The notes below the pieces were generated by a model. That model did no database searches and was not told the DNA's origin. It saw only the letters and a program-made list of their open reading frames with translations. DNA of 64,000 nucleotides, taken from positions 6,448,001 to 6,512,000 of the forward strand of contig NZ_JAUSUT010000001.1 in NCBI RefSeq assembly GCF_030814215.1, given 5' to 3'. The position numbers and the translations under genes are program-made. The stretch comes from Amycolatopsis thermophila. GTDB lineage: Bacteria; Actinomycetota; Actinomycetes; Mycobacteriales; Pseudonocardiaceae. Positions 45,704 to 56,970 of the stretch are shown here, one piece after another. The stretch's first letter is position 1. Each line of letters begins with the position of its first letter.

Positions 45704-46909
45704 TCAGGCGCGTTTCAACGTCGACGCCAGATCACCCCGCTCCCCCACCACGACACCGTCCAACCCCAGCCACGACGCCATCACCCGCAGCTCCCCCGCC
45801 AGCTCCGCAGCCACCCGCGGCACCTCGACATCCGGCTCGGCGAACGCGCCCGGCACCCGCAGCACCCCGGCCTCCCGGTCGGCCTTGAGGTCCACCCGCG
45901 CCACCAGCTCGCCGTCGAGCAGGAACGGGAACACGTAGTAGCCGTGCACGCGCTGCGGCTCCGGCACGTAGATCTCGATGCGGTACCGGAACCCGAACAG
46001 CCGCTCGGTGCGGGCGCGCTCCCAGATCAGGGGGTCGAACGGGCACAGCAGCGCCCGCCCGGTGACCTTGCGCGGCATCCGCGCCCCCACCAGCCGGTAC
46101 GCCGGGCCGCGCCAGCCGCGAACCGCGACCTGTTCCAGCACCCCGTCCTCGACCAGCTCCGCCACCGCCTGGCGGCTGACGTCGGGGCCGAGCCGGTAGT
46201 AGTCGCGCAGATCCGGCTCCGTGGCCACGCCCAGCGCCGTCGCCGCCCGGGAGATCAGCTCGCGCGCGCCCTGCTCCGCCGTCACCCGGCGCGCCAGCAC
46301 CTCGGCCGGCACGACCCGCTCGGTCAGGTCGTAGAGCCGCTCGAACGAACGCCGCGTGCCGGTGGTGAGCTGTCCCAGCCCGAACAGCAGTTCGCAGATC
46401 TTCTTGACCTCCGAACGCTCCCACCACGACCCCGGGGTGCGCTTGGACTCGCCCTCCAGCTCGCGCTCGATGCCGCCCGCGCCGATCGGCCCGAGCTCCT
46501 TCACCACGGCCAGCACGTCCTCCACCAGCCCGGGCGAGCGGTCGGCCAGGCGCTGGTAGTTGCGCCACCACCCGGGCCGCTTCGCGCCCGAGCGGAGCAG
46601 CGGCCAGTCCTCCACCGGGATCAGGCTCGCCTCGTGCGCCCAGGTCTCCACGAGCATGCGCGGCTTGCGGCTGGTGTGCGTCCAGGCGGCCTCGTCGATC
46701 AGCGCCTGGTCGTAGGCGCCCAGGCGCGCGAACAGCGGCGCGTAGTGCGCCCGGACCGCCACGTTCACCGAGTCCAGCTGGATCAGCTGCACGCGCGACA
46801 GCACACGCCGCAGGTGCCGCCTCGTGGGCGCGGACTCCGGCCGGGGGTCGGCGAACCCCTGCGCGGCCAGCGCGGCCCGTCGTGCGGCCGCCACACTCAT
46901 CGTCTCCAT
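45704..46909 (-). CDS. YcaQ/AlkX-type DNA crosslink glycosylase (winged-helix HTH_42)
   Basis: A 401-residue HTH_42 protein. VLSRVQLIQLDSVNVAVRAH carries the Q-x-D motif of the E. coli YcaQ branch of interstrand-crosslink glycosylases (the Streptomyces AlkZ branch has QxQ). Tandem winged-helix regions follow, then RALLCPFDPLIWERARTERL and FGFRYRIEIYVPEPQRVHGY, the conserved C-terminal barrel. It excises N7-alkylguanine monoadducts and crosslinks. ATG at 46909; MSVAAA three codons later is an alternative. Its last codons are duplicated downstream. Confidence 0.85.
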   Translation of the reverse strand: METMSVAAARRAALAAQGFADPRPESAPTRRHLRRVLSRVQLIQLDSVNVAVRAHYAPLFARLGAYDQALIDEAAWTHTSRKPRMLVETWAHEASLIPVEDWPLLRSGAKRPGWWRNYQRLADRSPGLVEDVLAVVKELGPIGAGGIERELEGESKRTPGSWWERSEVKKICELLFGLGQLTTGTRRSFERLYDLTERVVPAEVLARRVTAEQGARELISRAATALGVATEPDLRDYYRLGPDVSRQAVAELVEDGVLEQVAVRGWRGPAYRLVGARMPRKVTGRALLCPFDPLIWERARTERLFGFRYRIEIYVPEPQRVHGYYVFPFLLDGELVARVDLKADREAGVLRVPGAFAEPDVEVPRVAAELAGELRVMASWLGLDGVVVGERGDLASTLKRA

Positions 46910-46960
46910 CGGAGCTCATGGTGCCAGCACCCACCGACAAAACCGGTAGGTTCTCCCGCC

Positions 46961-47521
46961 ATGAGCACCGTGACCGTCCGTGAAGCCGTCGAAACCGATG
47001 CGGCGGAGATCGCGCGCATCCAGCGCGTCACCTGGCGGACCGCCTACCAGGGGGTGCTGAGCGAGCAGGCGCTGGCCGAGCTGGATTCGGCGGACACCGA
47101 GGCGCGGTGGGCGGAGGCGATCGCGCACCCCGGTTCCCGCGTGCACCTCGCGGTCGAGGGCAGTTTCGTCGTCGGGTTCTGCGTGGCCGGACCGGCGCCG
47201 CGCGACGACGTCGCCGACGCGCACGGCGCCCTGCCCGCGGACGCCGGCCGCACCGGCCTGATCGGCACCCTGCTGGTCGAACCCCGCTGGGCCCGGCGCG
47301 GGCACGGCGCCCGCCTGCTGGCCGCGGCGGCCGCGGGGCTGCGCGAGCTGGGCGCCGACCGGGGCATCACGTGGGCGGCGGAGACCGATGCGGCGACGCT
47401 GAGCTTCTTCCGCCGCGCCGGCTGGCACCCCGACGGCACGGTGCGCACCCTCGACACCGGCGAGGGGCGGTTGCGGGAACTCCGCCTGACCGGCGCTCTC
47501 GAGATCCCGCTGGTCGAGTGA
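46961..47521 (+). CDS. GNAT N-acetyltransferase
   Basis: A 186-residue acetyltransferase. VREAVETDAAEIARIQRVTW at the N terminus, GTLLVEPRWARRGHGARLLA as the acetyl-CoA loop and TLSFFRRAGWHPDGTVRTLD at the C terminus are standard GNAT elements. Substrate unknown. ATG at 46961 with TAGGTT (46947-46952) 8 nt upstream and no Shine-Dalgarno. Divergent from the YcaQ gene (51 nt) and convergent with the GT87 gene. A 17-nt piece of its coding sequence (47251-47267) recurs exactly just after its stop (47525-47541). Confidence 0.85.
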   Translation: MSTVTVREAVETDAAEIARIQRVTWRTAYQGVLSEQALAELDSADTEARWAEAIAHPGSRVHLAVEGSFVVGFCVAGPAPRDDVADAHGALPADAGRTGLIGTLLVEPRWARRGHGARLLAAAAAGLRELGADRGITWAAETDAATLSFFRRAGWHPDGTVRTLDTGEGRLRELRLTGALEIPLVE

Positions 47522-47676
47522 GCCCACCGGCCTGATCGGCATCCCGCCGGCCGCGGGGGCCTGGATGGTTGCGCGAGGCATGGCCGATGCGCCCGCCTAC
47601 CGGCCGGGCCGCCTGGGCCCGGTACTGCTCACCGCGGAGGCCGGTGCCACGAGCCCCGAACTGGTCGACCCCGGAA

Positions 47677-48999
47677 TCAAGCCTCGTCGCCCGCGCGGGC
47701 CGGTGTGCGGACCCCGCCACCGGCACGCTCGACGGCCGCCATCGCCGGACCGGTCAGCTCATTGGCCAGCTCGAAGTCCAGGGCATCGGCCGGGGCGGGC
47801 TTGCCGCGCCCACGGAACCACCGCGCCGCCATCACGACCAGGAACACCACGGCCACGATCTGGTAGCTGCTGCCGGCCACCTGCTGCGCGAAACTCCAGT
47901 GCTGCCACTCCAGCGGCACCCAGTAGTGCGGCGCCAGCCACAGGATGACCACCGCCGCCCAGCCGGACACGATCAGCCACTTGTTGTTCTTCCGCACGCC
48001 CATCACCAGGACCAGCGCGGCCGTCGGCAGGGCCAGGACCCAGTGGTGCGACCACGAGATCGGCGAGATCAGCAGAACCCCGGCGGTGTTCACGCCCAGC
48101 GCCAGCGCGAGGTTGTCGTCCCGAAGCGCGCGCGCCGTGCCGAGGAAGGTCATCACGACCACGGCGATCACGCCCAGCCCGCCGGCCACGGTCAGCGTCG
48201 TGCCGGTCAGGTGCAGCTTCTCGAAGGTCGCGGTGACCGACTCGTTCGCGTGGATCGGGCCGATGTTCATGCCCGTCGCGTGGAAGACGCGGTCGGTCCA
48301 GTAGGTCCACGAGTCACCGGGCATGAGGACGAACGCGATCGCCGACATCACCAGGAAGCTGACGAAGCTGGTGACCACCGCGCGGAAGTCCTTGCGCAGC
48401 AGGAAGATCAGCACGAACCCGGCCGGGGTCAGCTTCACCGCCGCGGCGATGCCGATCAGCGCGCCCCGCGGCCAGCGTGGGTTGGGCCACAGGACGTCCA
48501 CCGCGACCAGCATCATCAGCAGGACGTTGATCTGGCCCCAGAAGATCGTGTTCGACACCGGGTGCGCGACCACCATGACGCACGCGCCCGCGACCACCAT
48601 CCACGGCTTGGCCAGCAGCCCGCGCAGCTCCGGGGAGGCCTTGCGGTAGGCGAGGACGATCGGGAACAGCGCCAGGCAGGTCGCGGCCGTCAGCAGCGGG
48701 TAGCCGATCGGCGGCGGGATGATCGCCAGCGGCGTGAACAGCACCGCCGAGAACGGCGGGTAGGTGTAGGGCAGCGCGCCGCCGATGGCCGAGACCGGCA
48801 GTTCCGAGTAGATCGAGTGCCCCTTGAGGAAGGTGTCCGCGCCGAGCCGGTAGACGTCGACGTCCGTCGGCCACTTCCGGATGCCGTGGGCGTAGTACGC
48901 GAGCGCCGCGAACAGGCCGAGCGCGAGCAGCAGCTCCAGGCCAAGGCGCACCCGCTCGGCGGCACTCCCGTGCCTCATCGTCGCGATGACAGCTCTCAC
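47677..48999 (-). CDS. GT87-family polyprenol-phosphate-mannose-dependent mannosyltransferase (DUF2029)
   Basis: A 440-residue membrane protein with about 10-12 helices. The first outside loop has TDVDVYRLGADTFLKGHSIY with the candidate catalytic aspartates, then PYTYPPFSAVLFTPLAIIPP, AHPVSNTIFWGQINVLLMML and ISWSHHWVLALP, the GT87 pattern of mycobacterial alpha-1,2-mannosyltransferases that decorate lipomannan/lipoarabinomannan. GTG at 48999 with GGGAGA upstream; an ATG seven codons in is possible. A GtrA gene precedes it on the same strand. Confidence 0.85.
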   Translation of the reverse strand: MRAVIATMRHGSAAERVRLGLELLLALGLFAALAYYAHGIRKWPTDVDVYRLGADTFLKGHSIYSELPVSAIGGALPYTYPPFSAVLFTPLAIIPPPIGYPLLTAATCLALFPIVLAYRKASPELRGLLAKPWMVVAGACVMVVAHPVSNTIFWGQINVLLMMLVAVDVLWPNPRWPRGALIGIAAAVKLTPAGFVLIFLLRKDFRAVVTSFVSFLVMSAIAFVLMPGDSWTYWTDRVFHATGMNIGPIHANESVTATFEKLHLTGTTLTVAGGLGVIAVVVMTFLGTARALRDDNLALALGVNTAGVLLISPISWSHHWVLALPTAALVLVMGVRKNNKWLIVSGWAAVVILWLAPHYWVPLEWQHWSFAQQVAGSSYQIVAVVFLVVMAARWFRGRGKPAPADALDFELANELTGPAMAAVERAGGGVRTPARAGDEA

Positions 49000-49101
49000 T
49001 CGTTCTCCCAGTCCCGGCCAGGCGCGATCTCACGGAACAGACGCCGCACCGCCTATCTTCGTTGCCCCCGTGATCGATGTTACGAGCGGGTCCCCCTTCG
49101 G

Positions 49102-49593
49102 CTACTCCCGGCCGCGCTCGGCGAACACGATCCAGCGCAGCACGCTGTAGAGGAACACGGCCTCGCACGCGCCGGCGAGGATCCGGGCGAGGTGGTATTC
49201 CAGGCCCAGCGCGGCCAGGCCGGCCCCGGCGCCGAGGATGAACGCGAAGTAGTTGACGGCCACGGCGACGGCGTAGAGCACGGCCTGACGGCCGACGGGA
49301 GCGTGCGAGCGGAAGTTGAACACGCGGTTGAGCACGAAACTCAGCGCGAACGCGCACACGTAGGCGATCGTGATCGCGGCCGGCAGCGGCAGGCCCGCCA
49401 CACCGTGACCGAGCGTGAGCAGGACCAGGTCGACGGCGAAGGTGAACCCGTTGATCAGCGCGAACCCCACGAAACTGGGCGGGACCAGCGTGTTCAGCCC
49501 GAGGGGCAGGTACCGCACGACCGTCGCGCAGAACGACGCGAACCTCTCCGCGGGCGAGCGCGTCACCCGGATGTCCCGTTGCACGGGCGCCAC
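49102..49593 (-). CDS. GtrA-family membrane protein
   Basis: A 163-residue protein with four membrane helices: FVGFALINGFTFAVDLVLLT, TIAYVCAFALSFVLNRVFNF (the GtrA signature, with the Asn-Arg at the helix end), and two more. GtrA proteins translocate or assist flipping of polyprenol-linked sugars. Placed 102 nt upstream of the GT87 mannosyltransferase on the same strand, it probably serves the same glycolipid or arabinogalactan pathway. The N-terminal 30 residues are cytoplasmic and basic. Confidence 0.85.
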   Translation of the reverse strand: MAPVQRDIRVTRSPAERFASFCATVVRYLPLGLNTLVPPSFVGFALINGFTFAVDLVLLTLGHGVAGLPLPAAITIAYVCAFALSFVLNRVFNFRSHAPVGRQAVLYAVAVAVNYFAFILGAGAGLAALGLEYHLARILAGACEAVFLYSVLRWIVFAERGRE

Positions 49594-49744
49594 CGTGGCA
49601 GAACCGGGTGACGGGAAGGTGAGCGGAGGGTGGTCGGCAGACGGCGGAAAGTACGCCGGAGCCCACGGAGATCACACTTGTAGCTGATATCGTCGACAGA
49701 CCCCCCGCCCGTGTGATCGGGATCGCCCCCGCGTCCCGCCCCGC

Positions 49745-50296
49745 ATGCCCCCAGCCCCCCGTCAGGAGGCGCGGTTGTTCGCCTGGTTCTGGGTGACGCT
49801 CGGCGTCGCCTTCGGGTCCGCGATCCTGCCCGTCATCAGCGTCGAGGTGTTCGTGCTGGGGCTCGTGGCCAGCGAACCGGGACTGCACTGGCTGCTCATC
49901 GGGGCGGCCGTGTCGATCGGCCAGATCGGCGGCAAGCTGCTCTACTACCTGGCCGCGCGCGGGTCCATCGGGCTGCCGCGGTTCCTGCACGACCGGCTGC
50001 ACCGCCGGCGCCCGCCCAGCCGGCGCCGCGACAAGTGGCACCTGCGCACCAAGTGGCTGCGCGGCAAGGTCGAGGCGCTGCGCGAACGCTGTCACCGGCA
50101 CCCGCACTGGATGACGGGCACCTACGGGGTCAGCTCGGTGATCGGGCTGCCCCCGTTCATGGCGACGACCGTGCTGGCGGGACTGGCCGACATGCGGATG
50201 TCGACGTTCCTCACGGCGGGCCTGGCCGGGCGGTTCATCCGCTACAGCGCACTGGCCGCCTGCCCGGCGGTGTTCGCAGGCTGGTTCCACCACTGA
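49745..50296 (+). CDS. VTT/DedA-like small membrane protein
   Basis: A 183-residue membrane protein. Two helices (FAWFWVTLGVAFGSAILPVI and HWLLIGAAVSIGQIGGKLLY) are followed by a strongly basic cytoplasmic loop (residues 78-115, with RRRPPSRRR) and two further helices including GVSSVIGLPPFMATTVLAGL. The pattern PVISVEVFVLG with GQIGGKLLYY resembles the SNARE-associated/VTT family. ATG at 49745; TATCGT at 49688-49693 may be its -10, giving a leader of about 45 nt. Function unknown. Confidence 0.65.
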   Translation: MPPAPRQEARLFAWFWVTLGVAFGSAILPVISVEVFVLGLVASEPGLHWLLIGAAVSIGQIGGKLLYYLAARGSIGLPRFLHDRLHRRRPPSRRRDKWHLRTKWLRGKVEALRERCHRHPHWMTGTYGVSSVIGLPPFMATTVLAGLADMRMSTFLTAGLAGRFIRYSALAACPAVFAGWFHH

Positions 50297-50354
50297 CGGT
50301 CCCAGCCCGGTACACCGGACTCGCGCCGCGGACGCTGCGGTCCCCGGACGGGCG

Positions 50355-52935
<2,581 letters not shown>

Positions 52936-52961
52936 CGAATCCCAACTCGTGTGCGTGAACA

Positions 52962-53000
52962 GGGAAACGGCCCGCCCCGCCCGGGGACGGGCCGTTTCCC
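52962..53000 (-). terminator. Terminator hairpin after pnp
   Basis: A 13-bp perfect inverted repeat, GGGAAACGGCCCG (52962-52974) with its complement at 52988-53000, separated by 13 G+C-rich nt that extend the stem after one mismatch. It lies 15 nt past the pnp stop and 27 nt before the pepR start, so it should terminate most pnp transcripts, with pepR reached by read-through or its own promoter. Confidence 0.75.
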
Positions 53001-53014
53001 GGCTACCGCTTGTC

Positions 53015-55261
53015 CTACTTGGCCTCGGCGCCCTCGGCGGGCTGCTCCTCGGCCTTCTTCTCGCCCTCGTCCTCGTCCTTGACGAGGACCAGGCTGATCT
53101 TGCCGCGGTTGTCGATGTCGGCGATCTCGACGCGGAGCTTGTCGCCCACGTTGACCACGTCCTCGACCTTGCCGATGCGCTTGCCGTTGCCCAGCTTCGA
53201 GATGTGGATCAGACCGTCCTTGCCCGGCAGCAGCGAGACGAACGCGCCGAACGCGGCCGTCTTCACCACGGTGCCCAGGAAGCGCTCGCCCACCTTCGGC
53301 AGCTGCGGGTTCGCGATCGCGTTGATCTTGCCGATCGCGGCCTCCGCGGACGGGCCGTCGGCCGCGCCCACGTAGATCGTGCCGTCGTCCTCGATCGAGA
53401 TGTCGGCGCCGGTCTCCTCGGTGATCGAGTTAATCATCTTGCCCTTCGGCCCGATGACCTCGCCGATCTTGTCGACCGGGATCTTCACGCTCGTGACGCG
53501 CGGCGCGTACGGGCTCATCTCGTCCGGGCTGTCGATCGCCTCGGCCAGCACCTCGAGGATGGTCAGCCGGGCGTCCTTGGCCTGGTTCAGCGCACCCGCC
53601 AGCACCTCCGAGGGGATGCCGTCGAGCTTGGTGTCCAGCTGCAGCGCGGTGATGAAGTCCTTGGTGCCGGCGACCTTGAAGTCCATGTCGCCGAAGGCGT
53701 CCTCGGCGCCGAGGATGTCGGTCAGGGCGACGTAGCGCGTCTCCCCGTCGACCTCGTCGGACACCAGGCCCATCGCGATGCCCGCGACCGGCGCCTTGAG
53801 CGGCACACCGGCGTTGAGCAGCGACATGGTCGAGGCGCACACCGACCCCATCGAGGTGGAGCCGTTCGAGCCCAGCGCCTCCGACACCTGGCGGATCGCG
53901 TAGGGGAACTCGTCCCGCTTCGGCAGGACCGGCACCAGGGCGCGCTCGGCGAGCATGCCGTGGCCGATCTCGCGCCGCTTGGGCGAGCCCACGCGGCCGG
54001 TCTCGCCGGTGGAGAACGGCGGGAAGTTGTAGTGGTGCAGGTACCGCTTCGTCGTCTCCGGCGACAGCGAGTCGATCTGCTGCTCCATGCGCAGCATGTT
54101 CAGCGTGGTGACACCCAGGATCTGGGTCTCGCCGCGCTCGAACAGCGCCGAACCGTGCGCCCGCGGGATGACCGCGACCTCGGCCGCCAGCTGGCGGATG
54201 TCGGTCAGGCCACGGCCGTCGATGCGGACCTTGTCGCGCAGGATCCGCTGGCGGATCAGCTTCTTGGTCAGCGCGCGGAACGCGGCGCCGATCTCCTTGT
54301 CGCGGCCCTCGAAGGCCTCACCCTCGCCGAGGCCGACCTTGGCCAGCACGGCGGCCTTGACCTCGTCGGTGGCGTTCTCGCGCTCCTGCTTGCCGGCGAT
54401 GGTCAGCGCCTTGGCCAGGTCCTCGCTCGCGATCGCGGCGACCGCGTCGTAGGCGTCCTGCTGGTAGGCGGGGAACACCGGGAAGTCGCCGGTCGGCTTG
54501 GCGGCCGCATCGGCCAGCCGCTGCTGCGCCTCGCACAGCACGCGGATGAACGGCTTGGCGGCGGCCAGGCCCTCGGCCACGGCCTGCTCGGTCGGCGCCG
54601 GGGCGCCACCGTCGATCAGGTCGAGCGTGTTCTCGGTGCCCTCGGCCTCGACCATCATGATCGCGACGTCGTCACCGACGACGCGGCCGGCCACGACCAT
54701 GTTGAAGGTCGCCTTCTCCAGCTGCGACCAGGTCGGGAACGCGACCCACTGGCCGTCGATCAGGGCGACGCGCACGCCGCCGATCGGGCCGGAGAAGGGC
54801 AGGCCACCGATCTGGGTCGAGGCCGACGCGGCGTTGATCGCCAGCACGTCGTAGGGGTCCTCCGGGTGCAGGCTCTGCACCGTGACGACGATCTGGATCT
54901 CGTTGCGCAGGCCGTCGGCGAACGACGGGCGCAGCGGCCGGTCGATCAGGCGGCAGGTCAGGATCGCGTCGGTGGAGGGACGGCCCTCGCGGCGGAAGAA
55001 CGCGCCCGGGATCCGGCCCGCGGCGTACATCCGCTCCTCGACGTCCACCGTCAGCGGGAAGAAGTCGAAGTGCTCCTTCGGCTGCTTGGAGGCGGTGGTC
55101 GCCGACAGCAGCATCGTCTCTTCGTCCAGGTAGGCGACGACGGCGCCGGCGGCCTGCCGGGCGAGCCTGCCCGTCTCGAAGCGGATCGTGCGGGTGCCGA
55201 ACTTGCCGTTGTCGATGACGGCCTCGGCCTCGTGCACGACGGGTCCGCTTGCTTCGGTCAT
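53015..55261 (-). CDS. pnp: Polynucleotide phosphorylase / guanosine pentaphosphate synthetase
   Basis: A 748-residue 3'-5' exoribonuclease. Two RNase-PH domains (first around [20 protein letters not shown], second with [20 protein letters not shown]), a KH domain ([20 protein letters not shown]) and an S1 domain ([20 protein letters not shown]) are in canonical order. In actinomycetes it is also called GpsI. The tail is acidic, ending EGAEAK. ATG at 55261 with GAGGAG upstream; the frame opens 11 codons earlier. A structured leader lies between it and rpsO. Confidence 0.95.
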   Translation of the reverse strand: MTEASGPVVHEAEAVIDNGKFGTRTIRFETGRLARQAAGAVVAYLDEETMLLSATTASKQPKEHFDFFPLTVDVEERMYAAGRIPGAFFRREGRPSTDAILTCRLIDRPLRPSFADGLRNEIQIVVTVQSLHPEDPYDVLAINAASASTQIGGLPFSGPIGGVRVALIDGQWVAFPTWSQLEKATFNMVVAGRVVGDDVAIMMVEAEGTENTLDLIDGGAPAPTEQAVAEGLAAAKPFIRVLCEAQQRLADAAAKPTGDFPVFPAYQQDAYDAVAAIASEDLAKALTIAGKQERENATDEVKAAVLAKVGLGEGEAFEGRDKEIGAAFRALTKKLIRQRILRDKVRIDGRGLTDIRQLAAEVAVIPRAHGSALFERGETQILGVTTLNMLRMEQQIDSLSPETTKRYLHHYNFPPFSTGETGRVGSPKRREIGHGMLAERALVPVLPKRDEFPYAIRQVSEALGSNGSTSMGSVCASTMSLLNAGVPLKAPVAGIAMGLVSDEVDGETRYVALTDILGAEDAFGDMDFKVAGTKDFITALQLDTKLDGIPSEVLAGALNQAKDARLTILEVLAEAIDSPDEMSPYAPRVTSVKIPVDKIGEVIGPKGKMINSITEETGADISIEDDGTIYVGAADGPSAEAAIGKINAIANPQLPKVGERFLGTVVKTAAFGAFVSLLPGKDGLIHISKLGNGKRIGKVEDVVNVGDKLRVEIADIDNRGKISLVLVKDEDEGEKKAEEQPAEGAEAK

Positions 55262-55296
55262 GTGTAGTTGACTCCTCGTTCGTTCGGGCAGCACGC

Positions 55297-55366
55297 GCTC
55301 CGCCCGTGCGGAGCGGCGTCCGAGGAACGAGCCGGTCTTCGATCGAAGCCCACGGGAACGTCCCGT
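55297..55366 (-). promoter_or_regulatory. Structured pnp leader
   Basis: Three symmetrical elements lie 36-106 nt upstream of the pnp ATG: GCTCCGC-CCGT-GCGGAGC (55297-55314), the palindrome CTTCGATCGAAG (55337-55348) and ACGGGA-ACG-TCCCGT (55352-55366). Leaders like this are RNase III/PNPase autoregulation sites in other bacteria; the parallel is inferred. Confidence 0.5.
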
Positions 55367-55440
55367 AAGCCACTACCGAGGACCGGCGTCCTTGCCCTCG
55401 AGCGCCTGCCCTTCCTCTTTGGTTCTGTTCTGATGGACCG

Positions 55441-55468
55441 AGGGGGAGCGACCGTGGTCACTCCCCCT
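55441..55468 (-). terminator. Hairpin between rpsO and pnp
   Basis: AGGGGGAGCGACC (55441-55453) pairs with GGTCACTCCCCCT (55456-55468) with one G-U or A-C mismatch, 10 nt after the rpsO stop. It may terminate rpsO transcripts or be the processing hairpin known between rpsO and pnp in other bacteria. No T-run. Confidence 0.6.
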
Positions 55469-55478
55469 GTCGATCACG

Positions 55479-55748
55479 TCATCGGCGCAAGCCGAGTCGC
55501 TGGATCAGCGACCGGTAGCGTTCGATGTCCACCTTCATCACGTAGTTGAGCAGCCGGCGGCGACGGCCGACCAGCAGCAACAGGCCGCGACGGGAGTGGT
55601 GGTCGTGCTTGTGCGTCTTGAGATGCTCGGTGAGACCGATGATCCGCTTGGTGAGCAGCGCGACCTGGGCCTCCGGGGACCCGGTGTCGGACTCGTGCAG
55701 ACCGTACTCGGTCAGGATCGACTTCTTCTCGTCGGTGGACAGCGCCAC
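55479..55748 (-). CDS. rpsO: 30S ribosomal protein S15
   Basis: An 89-residue S15 protein: [40 protein letters not shown] and [20 protein letters not shown] are canonical. S15 binds 16S rRNA helices 20-22 early in 30S assembly. The GTG at 55748 has GAGGAGA upstream. TACCCT on the minus strand at 55857-55852 is a candidate -10, which would leave a leader of about 97 nt, long enough for S15 autoregulation as in other bacteria. pnp follows, the usual order. Confidence 0.96.
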   Translation of the reverse strand: MALSTDEKKSILTEYGLHESDTGSPEAQVALLTKRIIGLTEHLKTHKHDHHSRRGLLLLVGRRRRLLNYVMKVDIERYRSLIQRLGLRR

Positions 55749-55869
55749 TGAGTATCTCCTCGTTGTTGTGATGTGCCGTGAGGCCCGGGCACCGCGAGTG
55801 CACGGGTAGTCGGTCGCGGCCGCCACGGACTGCAGCCGGACCCAGTGGTTCAGGGTATCAGGGAGTGTT

Positions 55870-56373
55870 CTACCTGGCCTGCTGGGACAACGGGAAGCGC
55901 TCGACCACCACGTACCGGGCGCCTTCGGCGGTGCGCTGCGAACGCATGAGCACCGCTTCCGCGGCCGTCCACATCTCGCTACGGTAGTCCGCCAGCCGCG
56001 CCGGCAGCTCCCGCGGCACCTCCCCGCGCGTGCACGCCAGGGTCAGGTGCGGCAGGTACGGGCGGCCCTCGTCGCCGGCTCCGGCGGCCAGGCCCAGCTC
56101 GGTGATCCCTTCGCCGTACACCCCCAGGTAGAGGACGTGGGCGAAGGTCCCTGCTCCTTCCAACCAGATCCGCGGGGCGGGCATTCCCGCCAGCCGCGGC
56201 CGCAGCCAGTCGGCCCGCCCGGCGGGGTCGTCCTCGCCGTAGAAGGCGAGCGTGACGTGCCAGCTCTCCGGCGCGCTCCACCGCGTCCCGTCGGTGCGGG
56301 GCAGCCGGGCCACCCGGGCCGCCAGCGCTTCGACGACCGGGGCGGGCGGCAGGATCGCGGAGAACACCGCCAC
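55870..56373 (-). CDS. thpR: RNA 2',3'-cyclic phosphodiesterase (ThpR, 2H family)
   Basis: A 167-residue 2H phosphoesterase with both HxT motifs, [10 protein letters not shown] and [11 protein letters not shown], about 70 residues apart. The family hydrolyses 2',3'-cyclic phosphates and was first named 2'-5' RNA ligase. GTG start. It lies 4 nt after the HTH gene and 121 nt upstream of rpsO. Confidence 0.87.
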   Translation of the reverse strand: MAVFSAILPPAPVVEALAARVARLPRTDGTRWSAPESWHVTLAFYGEDDPAGRADWLRPRLAGMPAPRIWLEGAGTFAHVLYLGVYGEGITELGLAAGAGDEGRPYLPHLTLACTRGEVPRELPARLADYRSEMWTAAEAVLMRSQRTAEGARYVVVERFPLSQQAR

Positions 56374-56377
56374 GGCG

Positions 56378-56857
56378 CTAACCCTGCTGACCGGCGCGGC
56401 GGAGCAGGTCGGCCAGCGCCGGGAAGTCGTCGTCGAGCCGCTTGGCCGCCTCGATCAGGTCCTCGTCCTCGGCGATGTCGCGCAGCGCGGACAGCACTGC
56501 CCGCTCCTCGGACAGCGCGTTGACCGGGAAGGTGTCGCGGCCCACCGTCGGGCGCGCGTCGCGCACGTCCTCCAGCGCCGCCATCAGGGCTTCCTTGTGC
56601 CCGGCCGCCACCTCGGGGACCAGGCACTTGCGCTCGAGCATGATCATCCGGGCGAGCACGACCGGGTTGCCGATCTTGGCGCGGCGGCCGCTCATCACCT
56701 GGCTCAGCATCGGCGCGCTGATGCCCAGCACCTCGGCCAGGTAGGCCTGCGAGACGTCGAACGCGACCACGAGACGGCGCACCCGGTCACCCAGCGGTTC
56801 CCCGTACCACTCCCTCTGGAGGGCGATGTTCCGCTGGACGATCTTGTGGTCATCCAC
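56378..56857 (-). CDS. Helix-turn-helix DNA-binding protein
   Basis: A 159-residue protein whose N-terminal half has an XRE-like HTH: VVAFDVSQAYLAEVLGISAP followed by MLSQVMSGRRAKIGNPVVLA. The C-terminal half is acidic and helical (ERAVLSALRDIAEDEDLIEA), perhaps a dimerisation region. GTG at 56857 with GGGAG upstream; the open frame extends 28 codons more without a better start. It precedes thpR by 4 nt and follows ribF by 113 nt. Target genes unknown. Confidence 0.75.
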   Translation of the reverse strand: MDDHKIVQRNIALQREWYGEPLGDRVRRLVVAFDVSQAYLAEVLGISAPMLSQVMSGRRAKIGNPVVLARMIMLERKCLVPEVAAGHKEALMAALEDVRDARPTVGRDTFPVNALSEERAVLSALRDIAEDEDLIEAAKRLDDDFPALADLLRRAGQQG

Positions 56858-56970
56858 CTGTGCTCCCTGCTCTCCCCAAACAGACCCGGCCACCGCGCAC
56901 CCATCTTGCCAGGTGGGACCGGGCACGCGGGGCGGAATCACCCGACGATTCGCATTCGCACCGGCCGCGG

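Noticed and set aside
45369..45938. Plus-strand Pro/Arg/Ala-rich open frames across array D
   Set aside because: They exist because the repeats are G+C-rich and stop-poor; the sequence is explained by duplicated minus-strand gene ends.
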